Positions 1 to 9,800 of a DNA stretch of 64,000 nt are shown here, one piece after another. The notes under the pieces were generated by a model, which was not told the DNA's origin, ran no database searches, and was given only the letters and a program-made list of their open reading frames with translations. The position numbers were made by a program, and so were the translations under genes. Numbering within the stretch: position 1 is the stretch's first letter; every line of letters begins with the position of its first letter. This stretch comes from Pseudomonas cremoricolorata DSM 17059 = NBRC 16634 (GTDB lineage: Bacteria > Pseudomonadota > Gammaproteobacteria > Pseudomonadales > Pseudomonadaceae): positions 1-64,000 of the forward strand of contig NZ_AUEA01000010.1 in assembly GCF_000425745.1 (NCBI RefSeq). The letters run 5' to 3'.

Positions 1-32
1 AACCCATACTAATTGCCCGTGAGGCTTGACCA
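1..32 (+). rRNA. 23S rRNA, 3' end only
   Basis: The first 32 bases match the 3' end of Pseudomonas 23S rRNA as I know it. The closing GCTTGACC is the strand that pairs with the GGTCAAG at the 23S 5' end. The rest of the gene lies before the window. The 129 bases that follow (33-161) are the 23S-5S spacer and show no gene. Confidence 0.8.
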
Positions 33-161
33 TATAACACCCAAGCAATCTGCAACGCAGATTGTGGTGGTGAAGACGCTGAACCCGAAGATTCGCAGCT
101 CACGAACATCACATATCCGAATTCGCTGGCACGTTCACAGAACGCACCGGCTACCGAATTT

Positions 162-277
162 CTTGACGACCATAGAGCATTGGAACCACCTGATCCCATC
201 CCGAACTCAGCAGTGAAACGATGCATCGCCGATGGTAGTGTGGGGTTTCCCCATGTGAGAGTAGGTCATCGTCAAGA
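162..277 (+). rRNA. rrf: 5S rRNA
   Basis: This is a near-exact match to Pseudomonas 5S rRNA. It has the conserved GATCCCATCCCGAACTCAG loop, and the terminal helix closes between CTTGACGAC at 162 and ATCGTCAAG at 268-276. The length of about 116 nt is normal. It is the last gene of an rRNA operon whose 23S tail opens the window. End positions are set by the terminal helix and may be off by one or two bases. Confidence 0.95.
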
Positions 278-287
278 TTCATTTCGC

Positions 288-327
288 AAAACCCCTATCT
301 GCGCGAGCAGGTAGGGGTTTTGTCTTT
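288..327 (+). terminator. rRNA operon terminator
   Basis: A stem of AAAACCCCTA paired with TAGGGGTTTT around a GC-rich loop is followed by TGTCTTTTT. It lies 11 bases after 5S rRNA and is a typical intrinsic terminator ending the rrn operon before birA. Confidence 0.85.
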
Positions 328-433
328 TTGGGCCGCTGGGAAACGCCCGTGCTTGAATAGGGCGGTCTCGCAGTTCTATGCAATCAATCGGTGCGTGGCT
401 ATCATGCGACCCTCATTCCGAGTCGAGATTGGC

Positions 434-1393
434 ATGCTGAAGTTGTTGAGCCTTCTTAGAGACGGCCGTTTTCATTCTGGTGAAGACCTGGGGGCGGCCC
501 TCGGTATTAGCCGGAGCGCCGTATGGAAGCAACTGCAGAACCTGGAAAGCGAGTTGAACCTTACGATCTTCAAGGTCCGTGGTAAGGGATACAAACTTTC
601 CGAGCCCCTGCACTTGCTGAGTGCGCAGACGATCGTGAGCGATGCTTCTCATGCGCCCTGGCCTGTGTTCATCCACGACGAGATCGACTCGACCAACGCC
701 GAGGGCCTGAGAATGGCCGCTCGAGGCCAGTCCACCCCATTTGTAGTACTCGCAGAGCGCCAGAATGCTGGGCGCGGGCGTCGCGGTCGGCAATGGGTCA
801 GCCCGTTTGCCGAGAACCTCTATTACAGCGCAGTGCTGCGCATCGAGGGCGGAATGCGCCAACTCGAAGGGCTCAGCCTTGTAGTAGGGCTGACTGTCAT
901 GCGCGTGTTGCACGTTCTGGGCGTCAAACAAGCGGGCCTCAAATGGCCTAATGATGTGCTGGTTGCTGATCGTAAGATCGCAGGTATTCTCCTGGAGTTG
1001 GTAGGGGATCCTGCGGATGTTTGCCACGTGGTACTGGGCATTGGCGTGAACGTGAACATGCAGGCCACCGACCAGGTCGATCAGCCCTGGACATCAATGC
1101 GCTGCGAAACGGGCGCCACGGTCGACCGCAACCACTTGGTAGCGTTACTCAGTGGCGAGCTTGAGCGTGAATTGAAAAAACACCAAGCGCACGGCTTTGC
1201 AGTCTTTCAGGCCGAGTGGGAGCGGGCTCACCTTTGGCAGGGGCGCACCGTGTCACTGATTGCTGGAACGAGCCGAATCGACGGAGTGGTGAAAGGAGTG
1301 GACGCTCATGGTGGCTTGCGACTCGACCTCAATGGTATCGAGAAGAGCTTCAGCGGTGGTGAGCTCAGTTTGAGGTTGCGTGATGATTCTTGA
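434..1393 (+). CDS. birA: Biotin-[acetyl-CoA-carboxylase] ligase / biotin operon repressor BirA
   Basis: BirA makes biotinyl-5'-AMP and attaches biotin to the AccB subunit of acetyl-CoA carboxylase; with the adenylate bound it can repress biotin genes. The 319-aa product has an N-terminal winged helix (HTH near residues 17-38), the nucleotide/biotin loop GRGRRGRQW (113-121), KWPND (170-174) and a C-terminal SH3-like cap. The start was chosen at MLKLLSLL because this gives the usual family length; the frame stays open 114 bases upstream and there is no strong Shine-Dalgarno at either start. The stop overlaps the start of coaX, so the two are probably cotranscribed, as in other pseudomonads. 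Confidence 0.95.
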   Translation: MLKLLSLLRDGRFHSGEDLGAALGISRSAVWKQLQNLESELNLTIFKVRGKGYKLSEPLHLLSAQTIVSDASHAPWPVFIHDEIDSTNAEGLRMAARGQSTPFVVLAERQNAGRGRRGRQWVSPFAENLYYSAVLRIEGGMRQLEGLSLVVGLTVMRVLHVLGVKQAGLKWPNDVLVADRKIAGILLELVGDPADVCHVVLGIGVNVNMQATDQVDQPWTSMRCETGATVDRNHLVALLSGELERELKKHQAHGFAVFQAEWERAHLWQGRTVSLIAGTSRIDGVVKGVDAHGGLRLDLNGIEKSFSGGELSLRLRDDS

Positions 1394-2132
1394 GCTCGAC
1401 TGCGGTAACAGCTTTATAAAGTGGCGGGTGATTTTCGCTGCCGATGCATCCATTGTGGGCGGGGGAATTGTCGACTCGGATCAGGCCTTGCTCGAGGCGG
1501 TTCGAAACCTTGCGGCTCCGCGGTTATCGGGTTGCCGAATCGTCAGTGTCCGTAGCGAGGAAGAAACCGCATCGCTCTGCGCACAACTCGAGCGCGCGTT
1601 CAGTATCACTCCTCTGTTCGCCCAGCCTGCTCAAGAAATGGCCGGCGTCCGCAATGGCTATGATGACTACCAGCGTCTAGGTATGGATCGCTGGCTCGCG
1701 GCGTTGGGCGGTTATCACCTGGCAGGAGGGGCCTGCCTGGTCATCGACTTTGGTACCGCGGCGAAGGCCGACTTCGTTGCAGCGGATGGTCAGCATTTGG
1801 GTGGATACATCTGCCCGGGTATGCCACTGATGCGCACCCAATTGCGCACCCATACCCGGCGTATACGCTATGACGATGCATCCGCCGAGCGTGCCCTTGC
1901 CAGTCTGGAGCCTGGGCGTTCGACGGTGGAAGCTGTGGAACGCGGGTGTGTGATGATGCTGCAAGGATTTGCTCGCTCACAGATCGACCAGGCCAAAGCG
2001 CTTTGGGGCGAAGAGTTTACTCTCTTCCTTACCGGGGGAGATGCGCCTTTGGTGAAGGACGCAGCGCCGCAGGGGCGCATAGTGCCAGACTTGGTGTTTG
2101 TAGGGCTGGCAATGGCTTGCCCTTTGAATTGA
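1383..2132 (+). CDS. coaX: Type III pantothenate kinase CoaX
   Basis: CoaX phosphorylates pantothenate, the first step of coenzyme A synthesis, and unlike CoaA is not feedback-inhibited by CoA. The 249-aa protein shows the ASKHA-type phosphate loop ELDCGNS (residues 4-10), GMDRW (100-104), IDFGTA (121-126, second acidic residue) and the GGYICPG loop. The start overlaps the birA stop by 11 bases; a GTG three bases upstream is an alternative start. Position after birA is conserved in Pseudomonas. Confidence 0.95.
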   Translation: MILELDCGNSFIKWRVIFAADASIVGGGIVDSDQALLEAVRNLAAPRLSGCRIVSVRSEEETASLCAQLERAFSITPLFAQPAQEMAGVRNGYDDYQRLGMDRWLAALGGYHLAGGACLVIDFGTAAKADFVAADGQHLGGYICPGMPLMRTQLRTHTRRIRYDDASAERALASLEPGRSTVEAVERGCVMMLQGFARSQIDQAKALWGEEFTLFLTGGDAPLVKDAAPQGRIVPDLVFVGLAMACPLN

Positions 2133-2139
2133 GGTCCTT

Positions 2140-2565
2140 ATGCGCTGGTTGTTCTTGCTTCTGGTCGTGCTCAACATCTTTTACTTCACGTGGCGCCAAC
2201 AGGAAGCGCCCCTGAAGATCAAAGATGTGACACCGCTTTCTCTCTACAAAGGTGGCCAACAAGAAATCCGCCTGGTGCGCGAGACAGGCTCATCGCTTCC
2301 GGTGGTGCGCCGTGATGAGTGCCTGGTGTTGGGCGGCCTGAGCTCAAACGAGCGTGTCCAGCAATTGCGCCAGCGGCTCGTAAGTCTGGATATATCCAGC
2401 CAGTTGATAGAGAGGCGGTTGCCAGGTGTCGAGGGCTTTTGGTTGAAGATCGATGCGCAGAGCGAGCGCTTGCTGGACCAGTCGCTGCTGCAGAGTCTTT
2501 CCAAGGATTTCAAAGACTTAAAACATAAAATTATTTTATGCGAAGGGGTTGCAACGGCTGAATAG
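2140..2565 (+). CDS. Small membrane-anchored protein, possible SPOR-like domain
   Basis: The 141-aa protein has a short N-terminal hydrophobic anchor (about residues 2-17) followed by a periplasmic-type region. The segment LVLGGLSSNERVQQLRQRL followed by an ERRLPGVEGFWLKI strand has the helix-strand spacing of a SPOR domain, which in other proteins binds denuded septal peptidoglycan. The gene starts seven bases after coaX and probably ends the birA-coaX operon. A hypothetical protein occupies this slot in other pseudomonads. The SPOR assignment is inference from pattern only. Confidence 0.7.
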   Translation: MRWLFLLLVVLNIFYFTWRQQEAPLKIKDVTPLSLYKGGQQEIRLVRETGSSLPVVRRDECLVLGGLSSNERVQQLRQRLVSLDISSQLIERRLPGVEGFWLKIDAQSERLLDQSLLQSLSKDFKDLKHKIILCEGVATAE

Positions 2566-2665
2566 CTTGATAGAATGGCGCCCGCTTCGCAGGGAACACC
2601 ACCTAGTGGTCCAGCTGCAAGTTGCTGTCGAATGAGCTAACCTCAGGATTTAAATGAGAAAAAGC

Positions 2666-2694
2666 TTGACAGCGGGACGGCAAGAGTTGAAAAT
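2666..2694 (+). promoter_or_regulatory. Sigma70 promoter for the tRNA-Tyr-Gly-Thr operon
   Basis: A perfect -35 TTGACA (2666-2671), a 17-base spacer and GAAAAT (2689-2694) lie just upstream of tRNA-Tyr. The sequence after the -10 is G+C rich (GCCGCCCACG), like the discriminators of stringently controlled stable-RNA promoters. The preceding 100 bases (2566-2665) hold nothing else I can name. Confidence 0.6.
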
Positions 2695-2708
2695 GCCGCC
2701 CACGCTCA

Positions 2709-2793
<85 letters not shown>

Positions 2794-2815
2794 TTTTGCG
2801 AGAGCTGCAAGCTCC

Positions 2816-2889
<74 letters not shown>

Positions 2890-2913
2890 AGTTTGTTGTT
2901 TTCAATGTGTACT

Positions 2914-2989
2914 GCTCTTGTAGCTCAGTTGGTAGAGCACACCCTTGGTAAGGGTGAGGTCAGCGGTTCAAGTCCGCTCAAGAGCTCCA
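2914..2989 (+). tRNA. tRNA-Thr (GGT)
   Basis: This 76-nt tRNA has acceptor GCTCTTG paired with CAAGAGC, anticodon GGT at 2947-2949, a GGTTCAAGTCC T-arm and an encoded CCA. In E. coli and many pseudomonads a tuf gene follows at this point; here a terminator follows. Confidence 0.97.
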
Positions 2990-2996
2990 TGCAAAC

Positions 2997-3028
2997 AAAG
3001 GCAGATATGAAAATATCTGCCTTTGTTC
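2997..3028 (+). terminator. Terminator after tRNA-Thr
   Basis: A perfect 12-bp stem AAAGGCAGATAT / ATATCTGCCTTT with a GAAA loop is followed by TTGTTCTG. It begins eight bases after tRNA-Thr and closes the tRNA cluster where a second tuf gene would usually continue. Confidence 0.8.
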
Positions 3029-3129
3029 TGTCAGGAATGTCTGTTTGCGTCCTGATGGGTGTCGGGTTGATCGCTGTTCGGCAGGTCCTGCTCCCCGTGT
3101 TGGGTCAGGCGAATTGCTTGAACAAGTGG

Positions 3130-3158
3130 TTGATTTCTCAAGGTCAGGTCTGCATAAT
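3130..3158 (+). promoter_or_regulatory. Promoter for tRNA-Trp-secE-nusG
   Basis: TTGATT (3130-3135), a 17-base spacer and CATAAT (3153-3158) are followed by the G+C-rich discriminator GCGCGGCC and then tRNA-Trp at 3181. It gives this operon its own start after the terminator at 2997. The 100 bases between that terminator and this promoter show no gene and no visible tuf remnant. Confidence 0.6.
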
Positions 3159-3180
3159 GCGCGGCCTGATACAGCGTTAA

Positions 3181-3256
3181 AGGTCAGTAGCTCAATTGGC
3201 AGAGCGACGGTCTCCAAAACCGTAGGTTGGGGGTTCGATTCCCTCCTGACCTGCCA
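3181..3256 (+). tRNA. tRNA-Trp (CCA)
   Basis: This 76-nt tRNA has acceptor AGGTCAG paired with CTGACCT, anticodon CCA at 3214-3216, a GGTTCGATTCC T-arm and an encoded CCA. It is cotranscribed with secE, whose start lies 44 bases downstream. Confidence 0.97.
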
Positions 3257-3300
3257 TTCACCTCGGTGTGATTGGCTTTCTTCTTACAGGATCTTCCTCG

Positions 3301-3669
3301 ATGACTCCCAAAACTGAAGCCCAAGAAACACGTTTCGATCTGTTCAAGTGGCTGGCTGTTGTAGCTTTGGTGGTCGTAGGTGTGGTGGGTAACCAGTACT
3401 ATTCCGCAGCGCCTATCCTGTATCGCGTTCTTGCACTGCTTGCTCTGGCTGCTGTCGCGGGCTTCGTTGCTCTGCAGACCGCGAAGGGCAGGTCGTTCTT
3501 TACGCTGGCGAAGGAAGCTCGCGCCGAGATCCGTAAAGTCGTGTGGCCGACCCGCCAAGAAACCATGCAGACCACGCTAATCGTCGTGGTGGTTGTGCTG
3601 GTAATGGCGCTGCTGCTGTGGGGGCTCGATTCCCTGCTCGGCTGGTTGGTTTCCTTGATTGTTGGCTAA
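3301..3669 (+). CDS. secE: Preprotein translocase subunit SecE
   Basis: SecE clamps the SecY channel of the inner-membrane Sec translocase. The 122-aa product has three predicted membrane segments (about residues 18-36, 41-62 and 90-120), as in other gammaproteobacteria. The conserved cytoplasmic amphipathic stretch EARAEIRKVVWPTRQET precedes the last segment. ATG 3301 gives the family length; an in-frame ATG at 3268 would add 11 residues that do not look like SecE. nusG follows after nine bases, the universal secE-nusG pair. Confidence 0.97.
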   Translation: MTPKTEAQETRFDLFKWLAVVALVVVGVVGNQYYSAAPILYRVLALLALAAVAGFVALQTAKGRSFFTLAKEARAEIRKVVWPTRQETMQTTLIVVVVVLVMALLLWGLDSLLGWLVSLIVG

Positions 3670-3678
3670 GGGTGTCCC

Positions 3679-4212
3679 GTGGCTAAGCGTTGGTACGTTG
3701 TGCATGCTTACTCGGGTTACGAGAAGTATGTCATGCGCTCCCTGAGTGAGCGCGTCAAGCTTGCTGGCATCGAAGACGTGTTTGGCGAAATCCTGGTTCC
3801 GACCGAGGAAGTCGTCGAGATGCGCAACGGTCAGAAGCGTAAGAGCGAGCGTAAGTTCTTCCCTGGATACGTTCTGGTCCAGATGGAAATGAACGAAGAG
3901 ACTTGGCATCTTGTCAAGAACACGCCTCGTGTCATGGGCTTCATCGGTGGTACTGCAGATAAGCCTGCGCCGATCACCGATAAAGAAGCTGAGGCCATTC
4001 TGCGTCGCGTCGCTGATGGCACAGACAAGCCGAAACCCAAGACGTTGTTCGAGCCAGGTGAAACGGTTCGTGTTACTGACGGTCCGTTCGCTGATTTCAA
4101 CGGCGTCGTAGAAGAAGCAAATTACGAGAAGAGCCGGCTGCAGGTTGCGGTCCTCATTTTCGGTCGCTCCACCCCGGTGGAGCTCGAGTTCAGCCAGGTC
4201 GAAAAGGTCTAG
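3679..4212 (+). CDS. nusG: Transcription termination/antitermination factor NusG
   Basis: NusG binds the RNA polymerase clamp, supports processive elongation and links polymerase to Rho or to ribosomal protein S10. At 177 aa it has the usual two-domain form: an NGN domain from [15 protein letters not shown] onward and a C-terminal KOW domain ([19 protein letters not shown], about residues 120-145). The start codon is GTG. It is the last gene of the tRNA-Trp-secE-nusG unit. Confidence 0.97.
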   Translation: MAKRWYVVHAYSGYEKYVMRSLSERVKLAGIEDVFGEILVPTEEVVEMRNGQKRKSERKFFPGYVLVQMEMNEETWHLVKNTPRVMGFIGGTADKPAPITDKEAEAILRRVADGTDKPKPKTLFEPGETVRVTDGPFADFNGVVEEANYEKSRLQVAVLIFGRSTPVELEFSQVEKV

Positions 4213-4230
4213 CGGAACGCAGCACCCCAT

Positions 4231-4260
4231 ACCCCGCAGCCATGTGCTGCGGGGTTTTGT
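4231..4260 (+). terminator. Terminator after nusG
   Basis: ACCCCGCAGC pairs with GCTGCGGGGT around a short loop and is followed by TTTGT. It sits 18 bases after the nusG stop and separates that operon from rplK. The remaining 70 bases before rplK would be its leader/promoter region; I see no clear consensus promoter in them. Confidence 0.75.
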
Positions 4261-4329
4261 CGTCACTGGGATAAAACGCAAGTCATCCGGGGAGCCATTA
4301 GGCGTTCGTACCCGATTTTGGAGTAGCTC

Positions 4330-4761
4330 ATGGCTAAGAAGATTCAGGCTTACATCAAGCTGCAAGTTAAGGCCGGCCAGGCCAACCCAAGCCCACCCGT
4401 CGGTCCTGCACTGGGCCAACACGGCGTGAACATCATGGAGTTCTGCAAGGCCTTCAACGCCCGTACCCAGGGTCAGGAAGCCGGTCTGCCAACTCCTGTG
4501 ATCATCACTGTCTACAGTGACCGTAGCTTCACCTTCGAGACCAAGAGCACTCCTGCCTCGGTTCTGCTGAAGAAAGCTGCTGGCCTGACCAGTGGTTCGG
4601 CTCGCCCGAACACCGTCAAGGTTGGTACCGTTACCCGCGCTCAGCTGGAAGAGATCGCCAAGACCAAACAGGCTGATCTGACTTCTGCTGACCTGGACGC
4701 AGCTGTACGCACCATCGCTGGCTCTGCCCGCAGCATGGGCTTGAACGTGGAGGGTGTGTAA
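4330..4761 (+). CDS. rplK: Large subunit ribosomal protein uL11
   Basis: uL11 binds the GTPase-associated centre of 23S rRNA, is needed for RelA activation by uncharged tRNA, and is the thiostrepton-site protein. The 143-aa product shows the characteristic [16 protein letters not shown] segment near residues 21-36. The stop codon overlaps the rplA start by one base (TAATG), so the two are translationally coupled. Confidence 0.98.
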   Translation: MAKKIQAYIKLQVKAGQANPSPPVGPALGQHGVNIMEFCKAFNARTQGQEAGLPTPVIITVYSDRSFTFETKSTPASVLLKKAAGLTSGSARPNTVKVGTVTRAQLEEIAKTKQADLTSADLDAAVRTIAGSARSMGLNVEGV

Positions 4762-5456
4762 TGGCTAAGCTGACCAAGCGCCAAAAGGCTATCGCCGAGA
4801 AAATCGAAGCAGGCAAGGCCTACAACTTCGAAGAAGCAGCAACCCTGCTCGCTTCGCTGCCGGCTGCCAAGTTCGTCGAGTCGTTCGATATCGCCGTCAA
4901 TCTGGGTGTTGACCCGCGTAAATCCGACCAGGTCGTTCGCAGTGCAACCGTACTGCCACACGGCACTGGCAAGACCGTTCGCGTCGCTGTCTTCACCCAG
5001 GGTCCTGCTGCCGAGGCCGCCCTGGCTGCCGGCGCTGACCGTGTAGGTATGGACGATCTGGCCGCTGAAATGAAAGGCGGCGACCTGAACTATGACGTCG
5101 TCATCGCATCGCCTGATGCAATGCGTGTCGTAGGTCAGCTGGGTCAGGTTCTGGGTCCTCGCGGCCTGATGCCTAACCCGAAAGTGGGTACCGTGACCCC
5201 AGACGTAGCCGGCGCCGTCAAGAACGCCAAGGCTGGTCAGGTTCGCTACCGTACCGACAAGAACGGTATCATCCACACTTCCGTTGGCAAGATCGGCTTT
5301 GAAGCTGGCAAGCTGAAGGAAAACGTTGAAGCCCTGATCGCTGACCTGAAGCGTATCAAGCCAGCTTCTTCGAAAGGTATCTACGTCAAGCGCGTTACCC
5401 TGAGCACCACTATGGGCCCAGGTCTGGTCATCGATCAGAGCTCGCTGGACGTATAA
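4761..5456 (+). CDS. rplA: Large subunit ribosomal protein uL1
   Basis: uL1 forms the mobile L1 stalk that helps release E-site tRNA. In E. coli it also represses translation of its own L11-L1 mRNA. The 231-aa product is close to the usual 230-234 aa and carries the conserved [15 protein letters not shown] loop. It is coupled to rplK by a one-base overlap. Confidence 0.98.
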   Translation: MAKLTKRQKAIAEKIEAGKAYNFEEAATLLASLPAAKFVESFDIAVNLGVDPRKSDQVVRSATVLPHGTGKTVRVAVFTQGPAAEAALAAGADRVGMDDLAAEMKGGDLNYDVVIASPDAMRVVGQLGQVLGPRGLMPNPKVGTVTPDVAGAVKNAKAGQVRYRTDKNGIIHTSVGKIGFEAGKLKENVEALIADLKRIKPASSKGIYVKRVTLSTTMGPGLVIDQSSLDV

Positions 5457-5657
5457 GAAATATCACCCGTGCGGCATGTCTGCACGGGTTGGAAGAGATT
5501 GGGGTCCCTGCCTGGCGGGGGCTGTCCAAGACCGTAGGCGGCGCAAGTCTTAAACCTCCAGCCTACGCAGATGGTGCTCCCGGTTCGTTATCGAATCAGA
5601 CACCAAAACGACATCCGGCCTCGGCCAGATGAAACGGTTAAAACCAGGAGTAAACCC
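5457..5657 (+). promoter_or_regulatory. rplJ (L10) mRNA leader
   Basis: The 201-base gap before rplJ can fold extensively. A hairpin ACCCGTGC / GCACGGGT lies at 5465-5489, and a longer-range helix pairs GTAGGC (5534-5539) with GCCTAC (5561-5566). In E. coli the L10-L7/L12 complex binds this leader to repress rplJL. The position and foldability support the same role here, but I cannot confirm the exact binding site. There is no long U-run after the first hairpin, so it is a poor terminator. Confidence 0.5.
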
Positions 5658-6158
5658 GTGGCAATTAAACTCGAAGACAAGAAGGCCATCGTCGCTGAAG
5701 TCAACGAGGCTGCCAAAGTCGCTCTGTCTGCTGTCGTGGCTGATGCCCGTGGCGTGACTGTAAGCGCAATGACCGGACTCCGTAAAGAGGCCCGTGAGGC
5801 TGGTGTCTATGTACGTGTCGTACGTAACACCTTGCTCAAGCGCGCTGTTGCCGATACTGAATTCAGTATCCTCAACGACGCCCTCACTGGCCCTACCCTG
5901 ATTGCGTTCTCCAACGAACACCCGGGCGCTGCTGCCCGTCTGTTCAAAGAGTTCGCCAAGGGTCAGGACAAGTTCGAGATCAAGGCAGCTGCGTTTGACG
6001 GCAATTTCATTGCCGCTAACCAGATCGACGTGCTGGCTACCTTGCCGACCCGTGACGAAGCTATCGCGAAGCTGATGAGCGTGATTCAAGGCGCTACCAG
6101 CAAGCTGGCTCGTACTCTGGCGGCCGTTCGCGACCAGAAAGAAGCTGCTGCTGCCTGA
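5658..6158 (+). CDS. rplJ: Large subunit ribosomal protein uL10
   Basis: uL10 anchors the L7/L12 stalk on the ribosome and is the autogenous repressor of its operon in E. coli. GTG 5658 was chosen because it gives 166 aa beginning [12 protein letters not shown], matching the family, and AGGAG lies 8 bases upstream. The frame is open for 29 further codons upstream but those lie in the leader. rplL follows as usual. Confidence 0.97.
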   Translation: MAIKLEDKKAIVAEVNEAAKVALSAVVADARGVTVSAMTGLRKEAREAGVYVRVVRNTLLKRAVADTEFSILNDALTGPTLIAFSNEHPGAAARLFKEFAKGQDKFEIKAAAFDGNFIAANQIDVLATLPTRDEAIAKLMSVIQGATSKLARTLAAVRDQKEAAAA

Positions 6159-6236
6159 GGCCGCGCACTGTCTTTCAAAATCATACGTTTAATTTGATGG
6201 CTGCGTAGGCTGCCACCCCAATACAGGATTCAAGTC

Positions 6237-6602
6237 ATGTCCCTGACTAACGAGCAAATCATCGAAGCAATCGGCCAGAAAACCGTTCTGGAAGTTGTTG
6301 AGCTGATCAAAGCTATGGAAGAAACCTTCGGCGTTACCGCTGCCGTTGCCGCCGCTGGCCCAGCTGCTGCCGCTGCCGTTGTTGAAGAGCAAACCGAGTT
6401 CAACGTCGTTCTGCTGGAAGCTGGTGACAAGAAGGTCAACGTGATCAAGGCAGTTCGTGAACTGACCGGTCTGGGCCTGAAAGAAGCCAAAGAGAAAGTA
6501 GACGGCGCTCCTCAGGTTGTCGCTGAAGGCGTTTCGAAAGAAGCTGCTGAAGACGCCAAGAAGAAGCTGGAAGAAGCAGGCGCTAAAGTCGAGCTGAAGT
6601 AA
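6237..6602 (+). CDS. rplL: Ribosomal stalk protein bL12 (L7/L12)
   Basis: bL12 dimers form the flexible stalk that recruits translational GTPases such as EF-Tu and EF-G. The 121-aa product has an N-terminal dimerisation domain, an Ala-rich hinge (about residues 38-52) and the conserved C-terminal domain with [15 protein letters not shown]. Position between rplJ and rpoB is universal. Confidence 0.98.
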   Translation: MSLTNEQIIEAIGQKTVLEVVELIKAMEETFGVTAAVAAAGPAAAAAVVEEQTEFNVVLLEAGDKKVNVIKAVRELTGLGLKEAKEKVDGAPQVVAEGVSKEAAEDAKKKLEEAGAKVELK

Positions 6603-6647
6603 TCTCGACTGTGCGACTCCAGCCTGAGCGTTAAGCGCGAGGCTGAC

Positions 6648-6678
6648 GGCTGGTGGCTTAGGCCACCGGCCTTTTTCC
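6648..6678 (+). terminator. rplL-rpoB attenuator
   Basis: GGCTGGTGGC pairs with GCCACCGGCC (G-U tolerant) around a TTA loop and is followed by CTTTTTCC. Its position between rplL and rpoB matches the partial terminator that in E. coli lowers polymerase-subunit expression below that of ribosomal proteins. The following 140 bases to rpoB are the rpoB leader and show no other gene. Confidence 0.7.
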
Positions 6679-6822
6679 GTTATTGGCGGGCGATTGTTTC
6701 GACCCCGATGACGTGCTGTACACACCCATAGTGGGTGACGCAAACCATGGGGTTTGCACGATTTTCTGGCTGCTCCCGCCGGGAGAAGCCAAACAAGCAG
6801 GTGACCAAGCTGGGGAACGCTG

Positions 6823-9800
6823 ATGGCTTACTCATACACTGAGAAAAAACGTATCCGCAAGGACTTTAGCAAGTTGCCGGACGTCATGGATGTGCCTTAC
6901 CTCCTGGCCATCCAGCTGGATTCGTATCGAGAATTCCTGCAAGCGGGAGCATCCAAGGAGCAGTTCCGCGATGTCGGTCTGCACGCGGCCTTCAAATCGG
7001 TATTCCCGATCATCAGCTACTCCGGCAATGCTGCCTTGGAGTACGTGGGCTATCGCCTGGGTGAGCCGGCCTTCGATGTCAAGGAGTGCGTCCTTCGTGG
7101 TGTGACTTTCGCAGTCCCGCTGCGGGTGAAAGTGCGCCTGATCATTTTCGACAAAGAATCGTCGAACAAAGCGATCAAGGACATCAAAGAGCAAGAAGTC
7201 TACATGGGTGAAATCCCCCTGATGACTGAAAACGGTACCTTCGTTATCAACGGTACCGAGCGTGTGATCGTTTCCCAGCTGCACCGTTCGCCAGGCGTGT
7301 TCTTCGACCACGACCGCGGCAAGACTCACAGCTCCGGCAAACTGCTGTACTCCGCGCGTATCATTCCTTACCGCGGTTCGTGGTTGGACTTCGAGTTCGA
7401 CCCGAAAGACTGCGTGTTCGTCCGTATCGACCGTCGCCGCAAACTGCCTGCCTCCGTGTTGCTGCGCGCGCTGGGTTACACCACTGAAGAAATCCTCAAC
7501 ACCTTCTACACCACCAACGTGTTCCACGTTTCCGGCGAGCAACTCAGCCTGGAACTGGTGCCGCAGCGTCTGCGTGGCGAAGTGGCCGTCATGGATATCC
7601 ATGACGAAACCGGCAAGGTCATCGTCGAGCAAGGCCGTCGTATCACCGCCCGTCACATCAACCAGCTTGAAAAAGCCGGCGTGAAAGAGCTCGCGGTGCC
7701 GATGGAATATGTCCTGGGCCGCACCACCGCCAAAGCCATCGTGCATCCGGCCACTGGCGAGATCCTCGCCGAGTGCAACACCGAGCTGACCACCGACCTG
7801 CTGGTCAAGGTGGCCAAGGCTCAGGTCGTGCGCATCGAAACGTTGTACACCAACGACATCGACTGCGGTCCGTTCATCGCCGACACGCTGAAGATCGACA
7901 CCACCGGCAACCAGCTGGAAGCCCTGGTCGAAATCTATCGCATGATGCGTCCTGGCGAGCCGCCGACCAAGGATGCCGCCGAGACCCTGTTCAACAACCT
8001 GTTCTTCAGCGCCGAGCGGTACGACCTGTCCGCCGTTGGCCGCATGAAGTTCAACCGCCGTATCGGTCGTACCGAGATCGAAGGTTCGGGCGTGCTGAGC
8101 AAGGAAGATATCGTCGAAGTCCTGAAGACTCTGGTCGATATCCGTAACGGCAAAGGCATCGTCGATGACATCGACCACCTCGGTAACCGTCGCGTACGTT
8201 GCGTCGGCGAGATGGCCGAGAACCAGTTCCGTGTTGGCCTGGTGCGCGTCGAGCGTGCGGTCAAGGAACGTCTGTCGATGGCTGAAAGCGAAGGCCTGAT
8301 GCCGCAGGACCTGATCAACGCCAAGCCGGTCGCGGCGGCGGTGAAAGAGTTCTTCGGTTCCAGCCAGCTTTCGCAGTTCATGGACCAGAACAACCCGCTG
8401 TCGGAGATCACCCACAAGCGCCGCGTTTCGGCACTTGGCCCTGGTGGTCTGACCCGTGAGCGTGCCGGCTTCGAAGTACGTGACGTCCACCCGACTCACT
8501 ACGGCCGCGTATGCCCGATCGAGACCCCTGAAGGTCCGAACATCGGTCTGATCAACTCCCTGGCCGCCTATGCCCGCACCAACCAGTACGGCTTCCTGGA
8601 GAGCCCGTACCGCGTGGTGAAGGAAGGCGTCGTCAGCGACGACATCGTGTTCCTGTCGGCCATCGAAGAAGCTGATCACGTCATCGCCCAGGCTTCGGCC
8701 GCGATGAACGAGAACAAGCAACTGATCGATGAGCTGGTTGCAGTTCGTCACCTGAACGAATTCACCGTCAAGGCGCCGGAAGACGTCACCTTGATGGACG
8801 TTTCGCCGAAGCAGGTCGTTTCGGTCGCAGCGTCGCTGATTCCGTTCCTCGAGCACGACGACGCCAACCGTGCGTTGATGGGTTCGAACATGCAGCGTCA
8901 GGCGGTTCCGACCCTGCGCGCTGACAAGCCGTTGGTAGGTACCGGCATGGAGCGCAACGTCGCCCGTGACTCCGGCGTCTGTGTGGTCGCTCGCCGTGGT
9001 GGTGTGATCGACTCGGTCGACGCCAGCCGTATCGTCGTTCGCGTTGCCGATGACGAAGTGGAAACCGGCGAGGCAGGTGTAGATATCTACAACCTGACCA
9101 AGTACACCCGCTCGAACCAGAACACCTGCATCAACCAGCGTCCGCTGGTCAGCAAGGGTGATGTGGTCAAGCGCAGCGACATCATGGCCGACGGTCCGTC
9201 CACCGACATGGGTGAACTGGCACTGGGTCAGAACATGCGCATCGCCTTCATGGCATGGAACGGCTTCAACTTCGAAGACTCCATCTGCCTGTCGGAGCGT
9301 GTGGTTCAGGAAGACCGCTTCACCACGATCCACATTCAGGAACTGACCTGTGTGGCCCGTGATACCAAGCTTGGCCCAGAGGAAATCACTGCAGACATCC
9401 CGAACGTGGGTGAAGCTGCACTGAACAAGCTGGACGAAGCCGGTATCGTTTACGTGGGTGCCGAGGTTGGCGCTGGCGACATCCTGGTTGGCAAGGTCAC
9501 CCCCAAGGGCGAGACCCAGCTGACTCCGGAAGAAAAACTGCTGCGCGCCATCTTTGGTGAGAAAGCCAGCGACGTCAAAGACACCTCCCTGCGTGTGCCG
9601 ACCGGCACCAAAGGTACGGTCATCGACGTTCAGGTCTTCACCCGCGATGGTGTAGAGCGCGACAGCCGTGCCCTGTCCATCGAGAAGAGCCAGCTGGACG
9701 AGATCCGCAAGGATCTCAACGAAGAGTTCCGTATCGTAGAGGGCGCGACCTTCGAGCGTCTGCGTTCGGCTCTGAACGGTCAGGTCGTCGATGGTGGTGC

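Noticed and set aside
3025..3129. Remnant of a deleted tuf gene
   Set aside because: No stretch reads as EF-Tu sequence in any frame.
8340..8460. Possible rifampicin-resistance change in rpoB
   Set aside because: The pocket residues equivalent to E. coli 516, 526 and 531 are wild type.
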